Origin: Branchiostoma floridae
Lineage: Eukaryota > Chordata > Leptocardii > Amphioxiformes > Branchiostomatidae
Direction: 5' to 3'
Assembly: GCF_000003815.2 (NCBI RefSeq)
Contig: NC_049979.1
Location: forward strand, 23,128,368 to 23,192,367
DNA: 64,000 bases
Shown here: positions 30,897-45,800 of the stretch, in pieces
Position numbering within the stretch: position 1 is the first letter of the stretch
How the letters are laid out: each line of letters begins with the position of its first letter
The notes under the pieces: generated by a model
The model's database searches: none
Told to the model about the DNA's origin: nothing
Seen by the model: only the letters and a program-made list of their open reading frames with translations
Made by a program: the position numbers and the translations under genes

Positions 30897-33800
30897 CTAC
30901 AAAAACAAAAAAGAAAACATAAGAAGAGTAATTCCCCTTGGCTCGAGTCCACGATACACATTTTACATCAAAGAACATTCTGAGTTGGAGCCTGAGGGGA
31001 AATAAAGTACCCTATTACTACAGCATATTTTCCCAAACATCGGATTTCTTCTGAAAATCATTATACAGCTAACCCCTCCCAGTGTCATAGGCCAATTTTA
31101 AACCCTAGTTCTAATCGTCCCGACACTGTGAGGGGTAAGGGATCAGAGGAGAGTTCCGTCAATCCAGATAAGAAGAATGCAGACCTGCTACTTTTGTTTT
31201 CTTCAGTTGTCTTTGATGTGACCAAACTGGCCTTCTAGTGTAGAATGCCCAAAGTTGACAAGACCAAATCTAAGAATCCACTTTGTCTGTCATTGGCAAT
31301 GAACAGGTCACGATTTTTCCTTCAGACTAACAGCCAACTTTGGAAGAAGCTTCCTAGTGTTGTTTTCAGGATGAGGCTTTGCCACTTTAGACTTTCACAT
31401 CTTTATGAAGCTGGTGCATTCATGTAGAAGGAGTTTGGTGAAAGAAGTTTTTGCATTCCAGCCTTTAATAGCATCTTGACAGTAAATAAAAATGTACATT
31501 AAACTGATCTCTTACCTGACTGACCACAGTTGTACTTCAGATCCGAGAAGAAGACCATCTCTTGTGAAAAGACGAAAAGTCCTAGGCGACCTCCCTTTAA
31601 TGTTGTGTCGAATAGATCCCCAGAGTCAGCCATAACTTTACTGCCTTCATAGAATGTCACCCTGAAATGACATATAAGAAACAGTCAGCTGTGTCACACA
31701 GTAGCACATGAACATGATAGAATGGTTTATAGTGTATGCAAGATAGGTGGTAGTGGAGATCACAGTAAAACAACAGTTGTTCCCTGAGCTCTATGACCTT
31801 TGCTATAATTATGGGGACCAGGGCAATGGATGGAAGATTGGATTAATATAGAACTGCTGAACTGATTAGAATGTGAACCTGATCATGAAGTAGGGGCATG
31901 AAGGAAGATTCCTCCCCGGAAAGTTTGCATTCCTAGTGAGTAAAAAGCACTATGTACCCGGTGACGTTGCTGAGATTTATATTTAATAGTACAGCTTCTC
32001 ACGGGTCATTAACCCCAAAAGGTTTGATTTATGGGGGTGCCCATGTTCAACAGTGGGGAAGTAAACCTGAGGTCTTACCTTATTAGTCCAGAGTCTGGTC
32101 TGTGCTTCAGCTTCCATCTGTAGGCGGTCATGTCTTTCCACCCAGTGGTGTTCTTGTCGTGCCACAGCAGCCTCACCTGCAAGTACAACAAAGGCATGCT
32201 TAGTACATGTTGACTTAACTGCTTAATCAAACTAAAACCTATGGGAGATTGAGTCTGAATATGACTTTTCTATCACTTATTTTATCTTGCATTGTTGTGT
32301 GTCTTAAGCCAATCAGAGCCAAGAAAGGCATATTCTTCTTTTGAGTTACAACAACTATGAAGCCAAACAATTTCAAACCTCGACTTGTCTAGTCTGTATC
32401 AGATGTGAGTTGGCATCTTGCTATAAAGACGGGTTACTCAGGCCATGACCAATGCCATTCAGGCGGTTACCAATTTTCATGTCATGATAGTCAGTCTCCC
32501 CGTAAGAACTTGCACACTACTGTGGCATTCACTCACGTCCACAGGGCACTTCTCATAACAACATGTGAGGCATCTGGTGACAGCACAGCCTCATACACAA
32601 CACAATGAGTTATGCACATGGACCCAAAACAGTTGGTTTCAAAGACAGTGTCAAAGGACAAGTTACCACTATTTCAACCTTAAAGTTTGTTTTGGTCTAA
32701 CCTCTACAGGAACCCTCCATATCTGTGCTTTAGGAGAAACATCCTGGGTTCTAAACTACCATTAAGGTCCCCCCACTGGGCCCAATGTCAAGGATCACAA
32801 TCCTATTTGGCTGCAAGCCATATATATCCCCAAGCTAATTCTAACCCACCAATGCACTTGTTTTTGATCTCCAGCACTTTCCTACACTTTCATATCCTTC
32901 CTCAAATTGAACTTCAAAAGAATTCTACATATGAGAAAATCCAATTTTGACAGGTTTCAATTTAACTAAACTATTACCATATCAAATTACATGCTGGCTT
33001 CAGAAGGGACTGTTACATATTGTTTCTGGCACACACCGGCCTATTTTGCAAGAGGACTATCCAAGTGTGAATGTTTGTGCCAGAGAACAAGTTGTTTACA
33101 AGTGTTGTAGTGAGACTGCGGGCTTACCTGTCCGGGAGTGTCTCCAGTGTGCCACAGGGCATTCCTCAGGGCCTCACCTGGTCCTGTCTCCGAGTTTACC
33201 ACCTGGAAGAATCAAAACAATCAAACCATGTAAACATGATGGCAGCAGGATTCCTAACAAAACAGATACACCATTGTACTCAAGTCTTCTAGCCTTGCTG
33301 GGGGCTTAATTTTGTATTTATCATAACATACAACAATTGTGTTCTTTCTCTCCGTTGTGAGTGGACTTAGCGCCCACGCCTGAGCAGTGCTTGGTGTTGG
33401 CAAGTGCTCATGCAAGCATCCCTTTGATTCGGCCCCCGACTTGGCATTTTTGCCATCTCCAGGGGACGAAAACTCAAGGAGTCCCCATTGACATCCTATT
33501 TGTCACATTGGTTTATTTAGGTTTGTGCCTAGTTCAACTGATAGAGCCTGAAACAATGTTGTTTTGGATCTGTGAGAAAGTGCCAGAGGGAGGGGGTAGG
33601 AAACCACAGTCCATTATCCCCGTCCAGGGTGCAGCCAGGGGTCACTCTAGACCTTGGTGTTTGCTGAAAAATTTGACCTCTAGTTAGATGCACTAAATGA
33701 AGTGAGATTTATCTCTTGTGAGAGGCCTCTTGCCAATTTCAGACAAAAGGTACAGAACTGCAGCATCTGCACAAAGGGCCTCTTTGGGCCATGCCTGGGA

Positions 33801-36800
33801 CTTCATTTGTATGCATGGAGTGTCTATGAAATGCTGTTGGAACATAAATGATACTTTGAACAAAAATAATAACGGTTATTTGGGCCCTAACAAAGAGGCA
33901 AAAGACAGAAATAAGTACAGTAATGTCATGTGCTCGACTTGACGAAAGCCCAGAGATTTGTCTGACAGCGAGCTCCTGTGCAAAATAAAAGGGAGGGCCA
34001 CAAGTTTAAAAAAAGGACTCTGGTTTATTAAAATTTTGCCTGATGATAAAGACCCTTGATGTCCAACCATGGAAACAATGTCAGTAGGACTGACTCGCAA
34101 ACAACAATCCATGCTGTGCAAGATCATCTGTTTTGTGACCTACAAGGTCAGCCCATTTGCAGAACAACATCCCATCCATTTTCCTCCCCAAGAAAAACAT
34201 CTCACTGTCTTACTGCTTTCATTTGTCTTCTGGAGTCCACGAGTTCACCACTAGTGCTAGCTGCTGTTTTCTTTTCTACCCTCTCTGACAATTTGAAAGC
34301 TTGTGTACAAAAATGAAAAACAGATCATTTGAAAACCCATTAATCTGCCAAAGCCCTCTCGCCCTGTGATGTCATGCCAATACTGCCAACTTGACTTGCT
34401 TTTGATGGACTGGCAGAAATAAATGGGATCTTAGGAATGGCAGGAATGAAGGAAAGCCCTCAGGCGTTTTATTCTAAGATGATGCAACTTTGACCAAGGT
34501 GAAACAGCATACCTTGACTTGGACTCCTGCTGAGCCGTGGGCCATGGAAGGTTTGGACAGCCAGTACGTCTGGTGGACCTGTTTCCACATCACCACGTAG
34601 AACCGATGGCTGGACTGGTAGCCAAATACAAAGCCTGCGTAGTCATCATCCTTTTGCGTGTTCACATAAAAGGTGCCGTCAAAGTCCACTTCGTTGAACT
34701 TGTCAATTCCTGTAACAAAAGAGATAAAACATGAAGGTGTCGTAGTAATAGAGGTGGATAAAATTGTCCTATCATGTTTTTTGGAACCCCAGAATTGTGT
34801 AGACTAATGAAAGCATGGAGATAATGACAGGTTGCTGACCTATAGCCATGCCTGGATCACTGTTGACTGTCTGTACCAGCTCCTTCCCTTGGTTCCTGAT
34901 GACCCAGTTGGGGTCAATCTGGGATGTTCCCTTTGGATCCAGTGCAACCATCTGGAAGTCACGGAAGTCTACCCTGGAGATTTGCGCATTCTCTGGGCAC
35001 ACATCATCCTTGTCCTTGACACCGTCACCGTCAAAGTCTTCCTGGCAAACGTCTCCACGTCCGTCACCTGGAACAAAAGGACATTTCAAGTCAGACAAAC
35101 CTGCTTCCCAGCGGTGTTTCACAACAAGCCGTGCAGTCTCTGGGCAGACAGTTTACTGTTCAGGTTCAAGATTCCTGCAGATTGCAGACTTTAACTTCCT
35201 GTAGACTTTAGAGACATACTTAACATCAATATGGAGTCTAACTCAATGTGTATTTGTCTCCTTTTCATGGACCCTCTAAAGACTAATCATTGACAAGTGC
35301 AACAAGGGACCCATATTAGTTAACTGGATTTCCTACAACTCAGTAGCTGACTTGGATCAACAGTTATTATTTCATCTCAGAGGCTTTTTTTTCCAGTTTC
35401 TCTGTGGCTTTGAAGTGACTTAGCTGTCTAGACACTACTTATTTTGAAACAAAGTATGTGTACTTTAGATCATTGTTGCCAGTACAGTCTGTTCATGCAT
35501 GTTTCTTGCCCAAAAGGCACTTTTGAAAGTACGATATGGTACATTGCCACTGTGAAGCTTAAACATCTGCAGAAAAACTCACCGTTGCTGTCTATTTGGT
35601 CTGGGTTTGCACGGAGTCTGCAGTTGTCCAAATGGTCCAGAATACCGTCATTGTCATCATCTTCATCACACGCATCACCAAAATTGTCGCCATCATGGTT
35701 GATCTGATTACTGTTGGGGATGCTCGGGCAGTTGTCACGGATATTCTCCAGACCGTCGTCATCGACATCGATATTGTTGTCGCAGGCATCGCCCCACAGG
35801 TCGGAGTCAGAGTCCTCTTGTTTGGGGTTTGCGATGACAGGGCAGTTGTCGCACTGGTCTCCAACACCGTCACCATCAGCATCCTCCTGTCTGATGTTGG
35901 CATGCAGGGGGCAGTTGTCAGCTTCATTCCTCAGTCCTGAAGGAACAGTGAACATAACGGTTTATACTTCAGAATATGTGTAGTGTATGTGTTCAGTTAC
36001 AGGAATAAATCTATTGGTCTTGATATTTTAGGCCTTGAGAAATTAGCATAGAATGATTTTATGATGACTTACCATCACCATCTATGTCCACAGAGCAGGC
36101 ATCTCCCTCTCCATTGCCATCCGTGTCCTTCTGGTAGAAGTTCTGGTCGTAGGGGCAGTTGTCACACAGGTCTCCCCACCCATCACGGTCGTAGTCGTCC
36201 TGTCTGGCATTGAACGCCATCGGGCAGTTGTCCTGGAAACACGGACATTTGTGTTGCGTTACCAAACAGTCTGACAAGTGAGGTGCCAGTGTCACACTTG
36301 TCAGTTTCCTGTAATGTCTGAGGCAACCTCCAAGGAGAACGCTTTATTTATGTTAGTGGTAAATGTTCTTCTGCATGTTGTTTGGTCACAGGTCCCTTCC
36401 ACATTCCAACCAGCAGCCATCCGTCTGGCTTAGTTATATGCATCGTCAATTACGTTGCCAAAAGTATGTGATTTGTTCCAGACAAAGTCAAAAATGTTAG
36501 TGCTAGAAAAGCCAAGGCTGTACAAGTGATCTGACACACGTAGACCAGCGTACTTACCCTAACATCAGGGATGCCGTCATTATCATCATCTCTGTCACAA
36601 GCATCACCCTTCCCATCCTTGTCAAAGTCCTCCTGACCACTGTTGGGTAGGAATGGGCAGTTGTCCTAGACGTAGGAGAGAGAAGAAATTTAAGTAATTG
36701 TGGAAAATACTTGGGCATTTTCACCATTTAGATTATTCATAAAATTAAAGATACCAGATTCTTATTCACTGAAGTCTATCATAAACACTGTAATTTGTCC

Positions 36801-39800
36801 CTCTCAGCATGCTCTAGGGCAGTGTATATATTGTATACATTTCTATGTTAAGGAATTTTCCATTCAAAAACCCTTTCATCAGAATGCTTTGATGTCACTA
36901 GGGGTCGCATAGAGGGCCAAAATTATTCCTTGCGGTGATTTGGTCTCAGACCACAGATTAGTGACCACTTGTAATCTGTGTAGGTATCCCTTACAAAGTC
37001 ATTGCAAACACATTTAGAACTTGGCATCATCTGTGCATCCAACTCAACACAGTGTGCCCCACAGGGCTCAATAGACTCCAGTGTTAAATTCACATTCTGC
37101 AGCTTGTGGCTTGTGACTTTTCCATTAGACTTGGCCACCTTCAGTGAACCTTAGTCAGGTGACCTAATATCAACTGCCAGCCCATGTAAGACCCCCTACC
37201 CCATATCCGGATTTGTTTTGCCATCTGAATCCAGGGGTTCCCCTTATGTAAAGTGCTTGTCTTCAAGCTGTTTCCTCTTCTACCATAGCAAACACTGCTA
37301 CTGTTGCATCAATTGTTTAAGACTCTACAAAAACAGACTTCTGAAGTATGTTGTTTTTCCTGCTTCCGTTGCTATCTTATCCAAACTTTCTGGTTGTTAA
37401 CTTCAGTGTAAGGAAATGTCACATCGCAGCCTTCCCATTTATTTTTCTTCACACGCCTTGAGAAGGATCAAAAGGTGACCTTCTGCGGTTTGGAGTCCAC
37501 CAGGGATGAAATAACTACAGTACCACCCGAGGTGTGTACAGTGGGCCATACCTTTTTGCAGTGCGTTGTGTTCCCGATCAAACAGGGCAGATCCTCGTCA
37601 GGATAACCGTCCAAGTCGATGTCCTCACCACAGTGGATGCCGTTCCCAGCATATCCAACCTTGCACTACAGGAGAGGCAAACAATGGATTCGTAAATTAG
37701 ATTACATTGACTTGTACAATATACGTGCCAGAGCTAGGGGGTTAAAGTAGGGCAAGTGATTTACCCGCACAGCAGCCCTTGACAAAGGCTATAGTGTCAT
37801 ATTGAAGGATTACAAAACCATTGTAACTGCCAAGGTACTGCTGATTTCTTTTTCTGTGAGAGAAATTGGACAATTTACAGATAATTGACACGACGGCCCA
37901 ACAGTGCAGGTGACATAGAAACAACCAGTTTCACTAGAGATTTACACAAAGTCAAAATGAGGTGCAAGTTCATCAACCTAGCACAGTAGGAATGCATTGC
38001 AGCACTGTTTTTACTTATGTGCACTTAAGCTAGTACTGACCACAAGAAACACTTTCCTGATGTTACCTGCATTTTATTCTGTTACAGTGAATTCTTTTGG
38101 GGCGAAACTTCTTTCAGGTTATTTCTAGGTATTATAAATTTTCAAGCAGTGCAATTGAAATCTACATCTCACATGGTAGAGCAGATGTGACTAGATTATT
38201 TGCTTTAAGTGTGCCAACACACAAAGTTGCAGCATTTTCCATCCCCTGCCAGACAACTGAGCCCAGCAGAGCAGCTGCAGTAGGAGCGGCTCGTGTGGTA
38301 CTGAGGCAAACAGCCTTACAACAGCTGTGTAATGACCAAGTTCAAAGTGTCCCTTCATCTCCCATCTGTTCTTACATAAGCTTGGTCTGATTCTCCTGAC
38401 CTAAAGCTACTCATCTGCCTTTGATACTTTTGTTACACATTATCCGTCAAACAACATTACCATACCATACTGAGAAATGCTTGTCAGTGATTAAGGGTGA
38501 GGTCAGCCAAGCTTCCAGCTCGTGTTCATTCCCACCTACCATGTAGAAGTGTAGTCTGTGAGCGAAGCTTTAATGAGGGTATGCAGCACATGTATGGATC
38601 ACTTTGTGTGCGGAGCTAGTATTGACTACAGTGTTTGCCTTACCTGGCATTCGTACAGGGGATCTATGAACGGTCCCAGGAACTTGCACTCAGCGTTGAA
38701 GTGGCACTGGTCAGTACCATCTCTGCAGGGGTTGGCAGGCAGGCAGGTCTAGGAAAATGAACATTAGAATATCAATCAGTAGTTGTTCAAAACGTTAACA
38801 AATATACATGGCATTGCTCTCTGTGCATTCTTCAGTTTGACCAAGAATAGCTCTGTTCTATCCATCTGCTTTCTTCTATGGTAAGCTAAAAATGAGACCC
38901 AGATAGTAGCTTCATTTGTACATTAGTTCCAAAATTTTGTCAATCATAAATGAGTGAGTGGGAAATGATGTAAGATGGCACAGGTGTCAGTTGACACCTA
39001 TCTTCAAACATGTTTGTCAATCAGTCAAGTGGATAATGTGATTAATTTTTGTAAGCACACAGGGTCAACCCAGTCATTGAACTCTAAAAGGAGAAGGGTG
39101 AAGGTCCTTGGGAACATTTGGGTACAAGAACAGATCTGAATGAAACTTATCTTCTCCAAAGACCAATCTCTAACAATGACAATATTTTTGATGTTGACAC
39201 CTTAACCTTGACTGCTAGGTCTCACCTGTTTGTTGCTCTCTGCCATGAAGATGCCCACTCCGCCGGGCTGGTTTCCTGTGTAGCCGGGAGGACACCTCTG
39301 GCACCTGTAGCCTGGCCCCAGGTTCTTACACAGGGACACTCCATTGTGGATGTAACAGGTGTCAGGAACCAGTGCACACTGGAATGACAGGGAAGAAGGA
39401 ATTCAGCCAAGTTGTCATAATCAGCATAAGTAAAACATATTTGCAATGATTCTTTTTAGTGTATCACACTGAAGCAAAGTATTCTCCCTTTCCACAAACT
39501 TTCCGGGTTTATACATGTACATCCACTTCCTTCCCACAGTCCGAGGCTATCTTGCACTGTTTATTCCCTTTATGGTGTCAAAGAGCACTATCGTGAATCA
39601 GCAGATTAAGGCCCGTTAAATAGAATTAGTAGTTTGGCCTTTACACAAGCCATTTACTCTGAAGGGATTTAACACGGACATACGGCTAAATGAATTGTAC
39701 GGCCTTGCATTAACATGAGAAAGAGCGGTTAAAGTTTCATGAGCAGCGGGCATTGACCACTAGAAGACAGGCTGTGGCAAGTGGTTGATGCAACCTATGA

Positions 39801-42800
39801 AGGTTATCATGAAACTTGCAAGCATCTGGCCAAAATTGCCATGGCCTCAAGCTGCTGAGATTGTTGCCATTTGACAGGAATGACAAAGCAGCCTGCTGAC
39901 ATTTGCTCACAGCTATTGTCATTTGCTAAGGAATCCCTTTCTCCAACTGAATTGTTACCAATGCCTCTTCATGACCCGTAGTAAATACTTGTAACAAAGC
40001 TTTTTGCAATGACAAATATTTGACCTTCTTTTCTAAAGGTAATGACATGTACGTCTTTAACACTGTCTTTTGGAAGCCTGCTATGGGCTGACAATAAACA
40101 ACGCAAATGTCAAGGATAGCAGCACTTAGTATAGGTGATAATGGGATGGGGTGTGGGGGTGCACCCCTACCTGGCCTATGTTCAAGCAATGCTCATGATC
40201 ATCTTGTGTAAATGCCCTGTGGCTTGTTTACAAAGCAATATCAGAGCTTTCATGATTAATGTCACCACCACTAGGCTGGAACACAAAAACGACAGGCAGT
40301 CTGCTTTGTTACGTGCGCGTTTCCCTAGCTGCAGCCAAGTGGCACAAATGACAACGTTATTTTGCAGTGTAGTTGTGACACTAATGAGATGCAGCAGCTG
40401 ACAGACCTGTCAGTCTTCTTCTGTGGCGCACCAGTCGACGGACAGGATTATTTACTGAGGGGTCCAACCCCAGGGCAGGTCAAGGCGGGTATGCAAATCA
40501 ACAAGCACTTTCACTTTTTAATCAATCAAGGTTGTTTATACTTGTATTTAAACTCACCTCATCAATGTCAGTGCAAGAAGATCCGTCACCCTCGAAGCCA
40601 GCGGGACAGGGACCACACGTGTACTTGCCATCCTTGGTACTGGAACATTCCACTCCGGCAAAGCAGGGGTTGGATAAGCAACCATCTGTCAAGTTAAAGG
40701 TAAAGTCTTACATTACTAAACAGACATGCACAGTCTTAAAGACAGCGGTTCTCTAACAATATAATGAAGGGAATTCAACTGGGAATCTAGCTGGGCCTTT
40801 TGAGTTGAATCCCTGTCATTCTTCTTACAGTGAAGTGGGTGTCCCTGTTTAACCTGATTATCATCTGTAAACGTTCAAGTGTTTTTCCAAACTGAGCAGT
40901 TGAAGGGGAATGTGTACTTGAAGGATTATGGTGGCTGTTGGTGGTCCTGAGAGACGACAGTGTTACTTTGGTCATGTGGAAACTTGGAAACCAGGAATTC
41001 CAGTCCAAAGGTCTGTAAACTGTTTGGTAGGACCTCTGCTTCCATGAAATTGGCAGTGCCACTTAACTGCACATTCCTGGCACTATTCCGGTAATTTCAA
41101 CTTATTTTCTTTCTCAATCTTTACCTTAACCCTAGCGCAATGAGAGTATTGCTTTTACTTAGCTGGTAGACTAACACCTTCTGTTGTGACTTTATCTATC
41201 CATACACTAAATTGCATTGCTTTCAGCACAAGTCAACACTGATGACAGAGGATAGAGTAGTAGCCAATCATACAGAAGTTAACACTACGTGACCAGACAC
41301 ATGTACTGACCAATGGGGCAAGGCTCGGTGTTGCAGTGGTCCACGTCAGCAGGCTGGCCCTGGCACTTGTCCCCTCCGTACGCTGGTGCGGGACTGTCGC
41401 AGAGACGGCGGCGGACCCTGGTGCCTCCATCACAGGTGCGCGAGCATGGGCCCCACAGTGACCACTGACCCCACTGGCCGTGAACTGTTTAGGAGCAATT
41501 AGAGGCTAAAATTAGTAAGACGTCCTTCAAGGCTTTATGCTGGCACAAGGGTGTCTTTGTTGAAGTTACAATAACAGCTTTCTATAGCAACATGTAATTT
41601 AGTCCTTCAATTCTACACTTTCTGAGAGAAACCGGTTGCACAATACACTACATGCTAATAATATTGAATTGGGACAAAACTTACCAGGGCATGCCTCCCT
41701 CTCGCAAATGTTGTTCTCTCGTCCATCTCCAAGACAGTTCTCGCCACCTAGCTGTGGAGTGGGTGCATTGCAGGTCCTGATGCGAGTGGTGATGCCCTCC
41801 CCACAGGACACAGAGCAGGTCCAGGGAGTCCACAAGCTCCAGCCTCCATTCATGGGAACTGGGGAACAAGAGGAGGATCCACATTACTACATGTAGCATG
41901 TTTTATATCGGCATCATTAACATGAAGAAGCTTGGTACACAATCTGCATAGTCATATTCAGTACTACAGTTTCCATAGCCTTTGACATACACATGTAGTG
42001 ACTGAGCATGGCATGTGTTGACAAGGATTTAAGATGTCCCCATGGCTAGTCTGTCACCAGATAAGTGACAGCTGCCCAGGTAATCTTTGTTGGCAGGCAG
42101 TGAAGTAGGACATCAAGCCGTTGCCAATCATACACTGACTAAGCATTAGGTCTGTTATGTGTGTTTGCAGTGTACTGGTGGGCTAGTCACCAACTAGTCT
42201 TGTTCATTGTGCAATACTGTCATACAAGCATCATCTGAGATATAGTAGCTGCACCTTAGCTATGTGATATTTTCCAGTCATTTCCAGAATATTCTAGATC
42301 ATGCAGGTTTAATTGCACGAGTAAAGGGACATTTTCAACACTCAAGTAGTCTTCCAAAGACACGTCAAGCGATTTCACACGTGATGAGATACCAATACAA
42401 ATAAATTCTAGCCAGAGATTTACAAACACCTCTAGGGCAAGTGAGCATTTGAATCTCCAAGGCTGGGGGATAAAGAGAAGGTGGTTGTAATGTTATGCAA
42501 ACTGGCATTTGTCCATTTATGCCCTTCACACGAATTAATGTTATGTGTGCAGGTCCCTGTTATGCAAAAAGATTGTAGCTTTTTTTACAAATCTAAGACA
42601 GACAAACATGTCTCCTTTCTGCATTATGAAAATACACTTAGCCTTTCTGTGGGAAAACATTCTCACCCATCCCTGTTATACTTCGGAGGCTACCATTGTG
42701 AGGGAAAGAAGGCTACTTATTTACAGCACATTCCAGGTCATGCCCTTTCCCATGCTGTATTTGGTCTCCATACTCCGCCTGAAGTCCAGGTGTACTTGGT

Positions 42801-45800
42801 GTGGAGGTGAGGGATCGGTATTAAAGCAAAGATCATGCCTCCAAGTAAACAAGCCTTACCATATCAGTTAAAGAAAAAACATGAGATTCTCTCTTGTACT
42901 AGAGGATGTGAACTCACTTCTGTTGTCACAGTCGTCCTGCAGGCACACTTTGGTCTCTACACTGGGGCCGTCACAGGGGTAGTTGACACGGTCACATGAT
43001 CGGCCTCGCTGCTGGGTGCCAGGTCCGCAAGAAGCGCTGCACGGTGTCCAGTCAGACCACAGGCTCCATCCGACCTCCGCGTCGTCTCCACCTGGAAGGG
43101 ATTGGCATATTATCATCACATGTACGGACCTGATGCTGGCGCCTGGATGGCATGGAATGTACACACTACCTGACCACTCCTACAACATGCACCACCAGTC
43201 TACATCTCCACAAACATCTCTCTGTACACACATACTCTATCAGAATAGGGCAAGTGTTACTAAGTGTTAGAAGACCCTACATGTTACTTTGAAATTCTTC
43301 AAAATATTGAAATATGGTAACAATCATGAGTACGCCTTTTCATTTGGGTGCCCTCGGGCTGACCTTCCTGTTAAACATACATACTCAGGAATGACAAGGT
43401 TGCACCAATGCTGCAATAGTCCAGTTTTCATGGGAACTTCTTGATGTCAGTCAAAACACACTAGGATACATTCCATCCTGGTTAGGTTTACATCTATTCT
43501 GATGGTCTATTAGAGCGAATGTAGGCCTAAACAGATCGGAATCCAGGCTATTATGGTTTGAAAGTCACGTTCAAGGGGTTACTCACTGAGAGGGCAGTAT
43601 GGGCAACAGTCAGTCTCACTGTCGAAAACCGGGTTGACACATTGGACCGCACGGCACTCGATCTTCTGACATGTAGTTCTGGAATCCTGGGAAAGAAGAA
43701 ATATTTCACAGTCGGGCAACAGCAAAAACTTGTGTGCTGAACACAAACAGCGAGATGAGGTGTTTGGAAAGCTATTCTGCAGTCAACATGGTGAGGAAGG
43801 TAAATACCTCTGGTGGAAATGTGCAAGGCACCTTGGTGGCTCATGGTCTGGTATTTGAACTATTACTGAAAATCTATCAAGAATATCGCACAATAATTGA
43901 TATTGATATTAACATGAGACACAATATTATGCAAATATTATACTATCTCACTCCTGTAATCAACTTATATTCAGAACAGTTGAAATTCGATTAGTCATTG
44001 CTATATTTAATAAAGGTGGCTGCACCTACGTCATTGTCTGACCCGTCAGACTCGTATCAGTCGCATGACAAAACAATTACACCTATCGCTACAGATATCT
44101 AAACAACAGAACAATGGCCATTTTTTCTCAGAGACTTTGAGATACTCCTATACTGTGACTGAAAAAAAGACATGTCATATCTGTCGAAAAAAGATCGATC
44201 CCTCCGATACTATCAAGGTGCTCCAGGCGTACAATCATTTCAGGTGGAAATTAGTAGAAACATTCGAGCAATGCAAAGGAATGCCAAGTATGTGACCTGA
44301 CCGCAAGACATGCCAAGCTTGAATTGGTTCATCAGACAAAACATGTACTAATTTGACACAAAAATTTTAATGAAACCCACTTTTCAGCTCAATCATTCAG
44401 AGCAGTAGCTGCTGATGAAATTCCCCAACTAGCGCACCTTTCATGGACAATCATTGCGCAATAATGTAATTCAGATCTGTATGTTTAGGTTCTACAGGCA
44501 AAAATCTCACAAATCTTTCCCTTGCCTGTAAGTGCTGTAACTCATTTTTTTAGTTCTGTCTGTCTGTTCACAGTCTCCTGCAGGCCATTGTGACACAGGT
44601 CTTACTGAACTGTGTCCTTATGTGACTTTTCTATCTTCCTTGATACCAGGTCAACAGACTTTTCACATTCCCAGCAAATACTTTAGAATACAGGAATAAC
44701 ATTACTTGAGAACAAACACCCAGCTGATGTCAGGGTCACCATTCCAAACCTATGCCCAGCCAGGAAAAAAGTAGTCATGAGCACACTTTTTGTTGTATAC
44801 GTTAATTTTTTGTTCCCGCATAGACTGGCTAGGCCCTCCATTTTGAAAAGCAACTCTGGCGACAGAACAGACAGGGATTTGATCAGATGACAACTTTAGA
44901 ATGATACAAATGACCAGACTCCTTACCTGACAGTGACACTTGGTACAGCGGTTCTCCACCCAATGTACATTGTTGCCATAGTAACGTCCTTCTGCCCAGC
45001 ATCCGCCATGCGGAGGAGCACCAATCTGTTTCCTCAGGATGTTGTTCTCTTCCCACTGGGAAAAACAAGGAGACAAAACTTAAGTTATAAGGGAATTTTT
45101 CAATCTTTCAATCAAATGCATTCAGACTGACATGTCAATATTCTGTAACATCTTGTCAAGTACTTGGACCAATTTATGAAGTTACTATCTGCTACCCTCC
45201 TGGAAAGTCTGAACGTGAACTTAAAGACCCACCATTTTCTGCAGGCCATCTTCCACATTGTTCAGGTGGATCCTCAGGTCCTTGATCTGTTTCTTCAAGT
45301 CGTCCAGGTCCTCGCAGGCGACCTCACACTCGTCTGAAGGCTGGGGGATGAGCTTGAACTTCCTCGTCAGGACACTGCTCACCGCAGCAGCAGTCTGGGT
45401 GATGTTACCCGTGTTGTATTCTGACCCTGAAGCACAAGCACAGAGACACATTATTTTCTAAATGAGCCAAATCATGGAATTACATTAAAAACTTCAATAT
45501 TTATCACCAGTGAAATCAAAATTTGAAGTGTCTGAAAAAAAAAACAGAACAGCCTTGGGCAGAGCACAATGCTTAATGGTGTATATGAAACGCAGGGTGT
45601 CAGTGTCCCCAACCAGCCAAAGGTCACACTTGTGTCACAAAACACGGGAGAGTAATCTTTTCATCAACGTCAGATGAATTCTTCAGACTGAGACTAAATC
45701 AAACTGACGTGCCATATCGTCAGCAATGCGAGGGCAGTCGCTTTCTTCATCCTCCATACAACAAACAATGTGCCCACAAGCCAGTCTGGCGCCTGCACTG

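Noticed and set aside
35592-35940. Long open frames on both strands over the type-3 repeat exon
   Set aside because: They are shadows of the GAC/GAT-rich calcium-binding repeats; only the minus frame with DNCP units joins its neighbours in phase.
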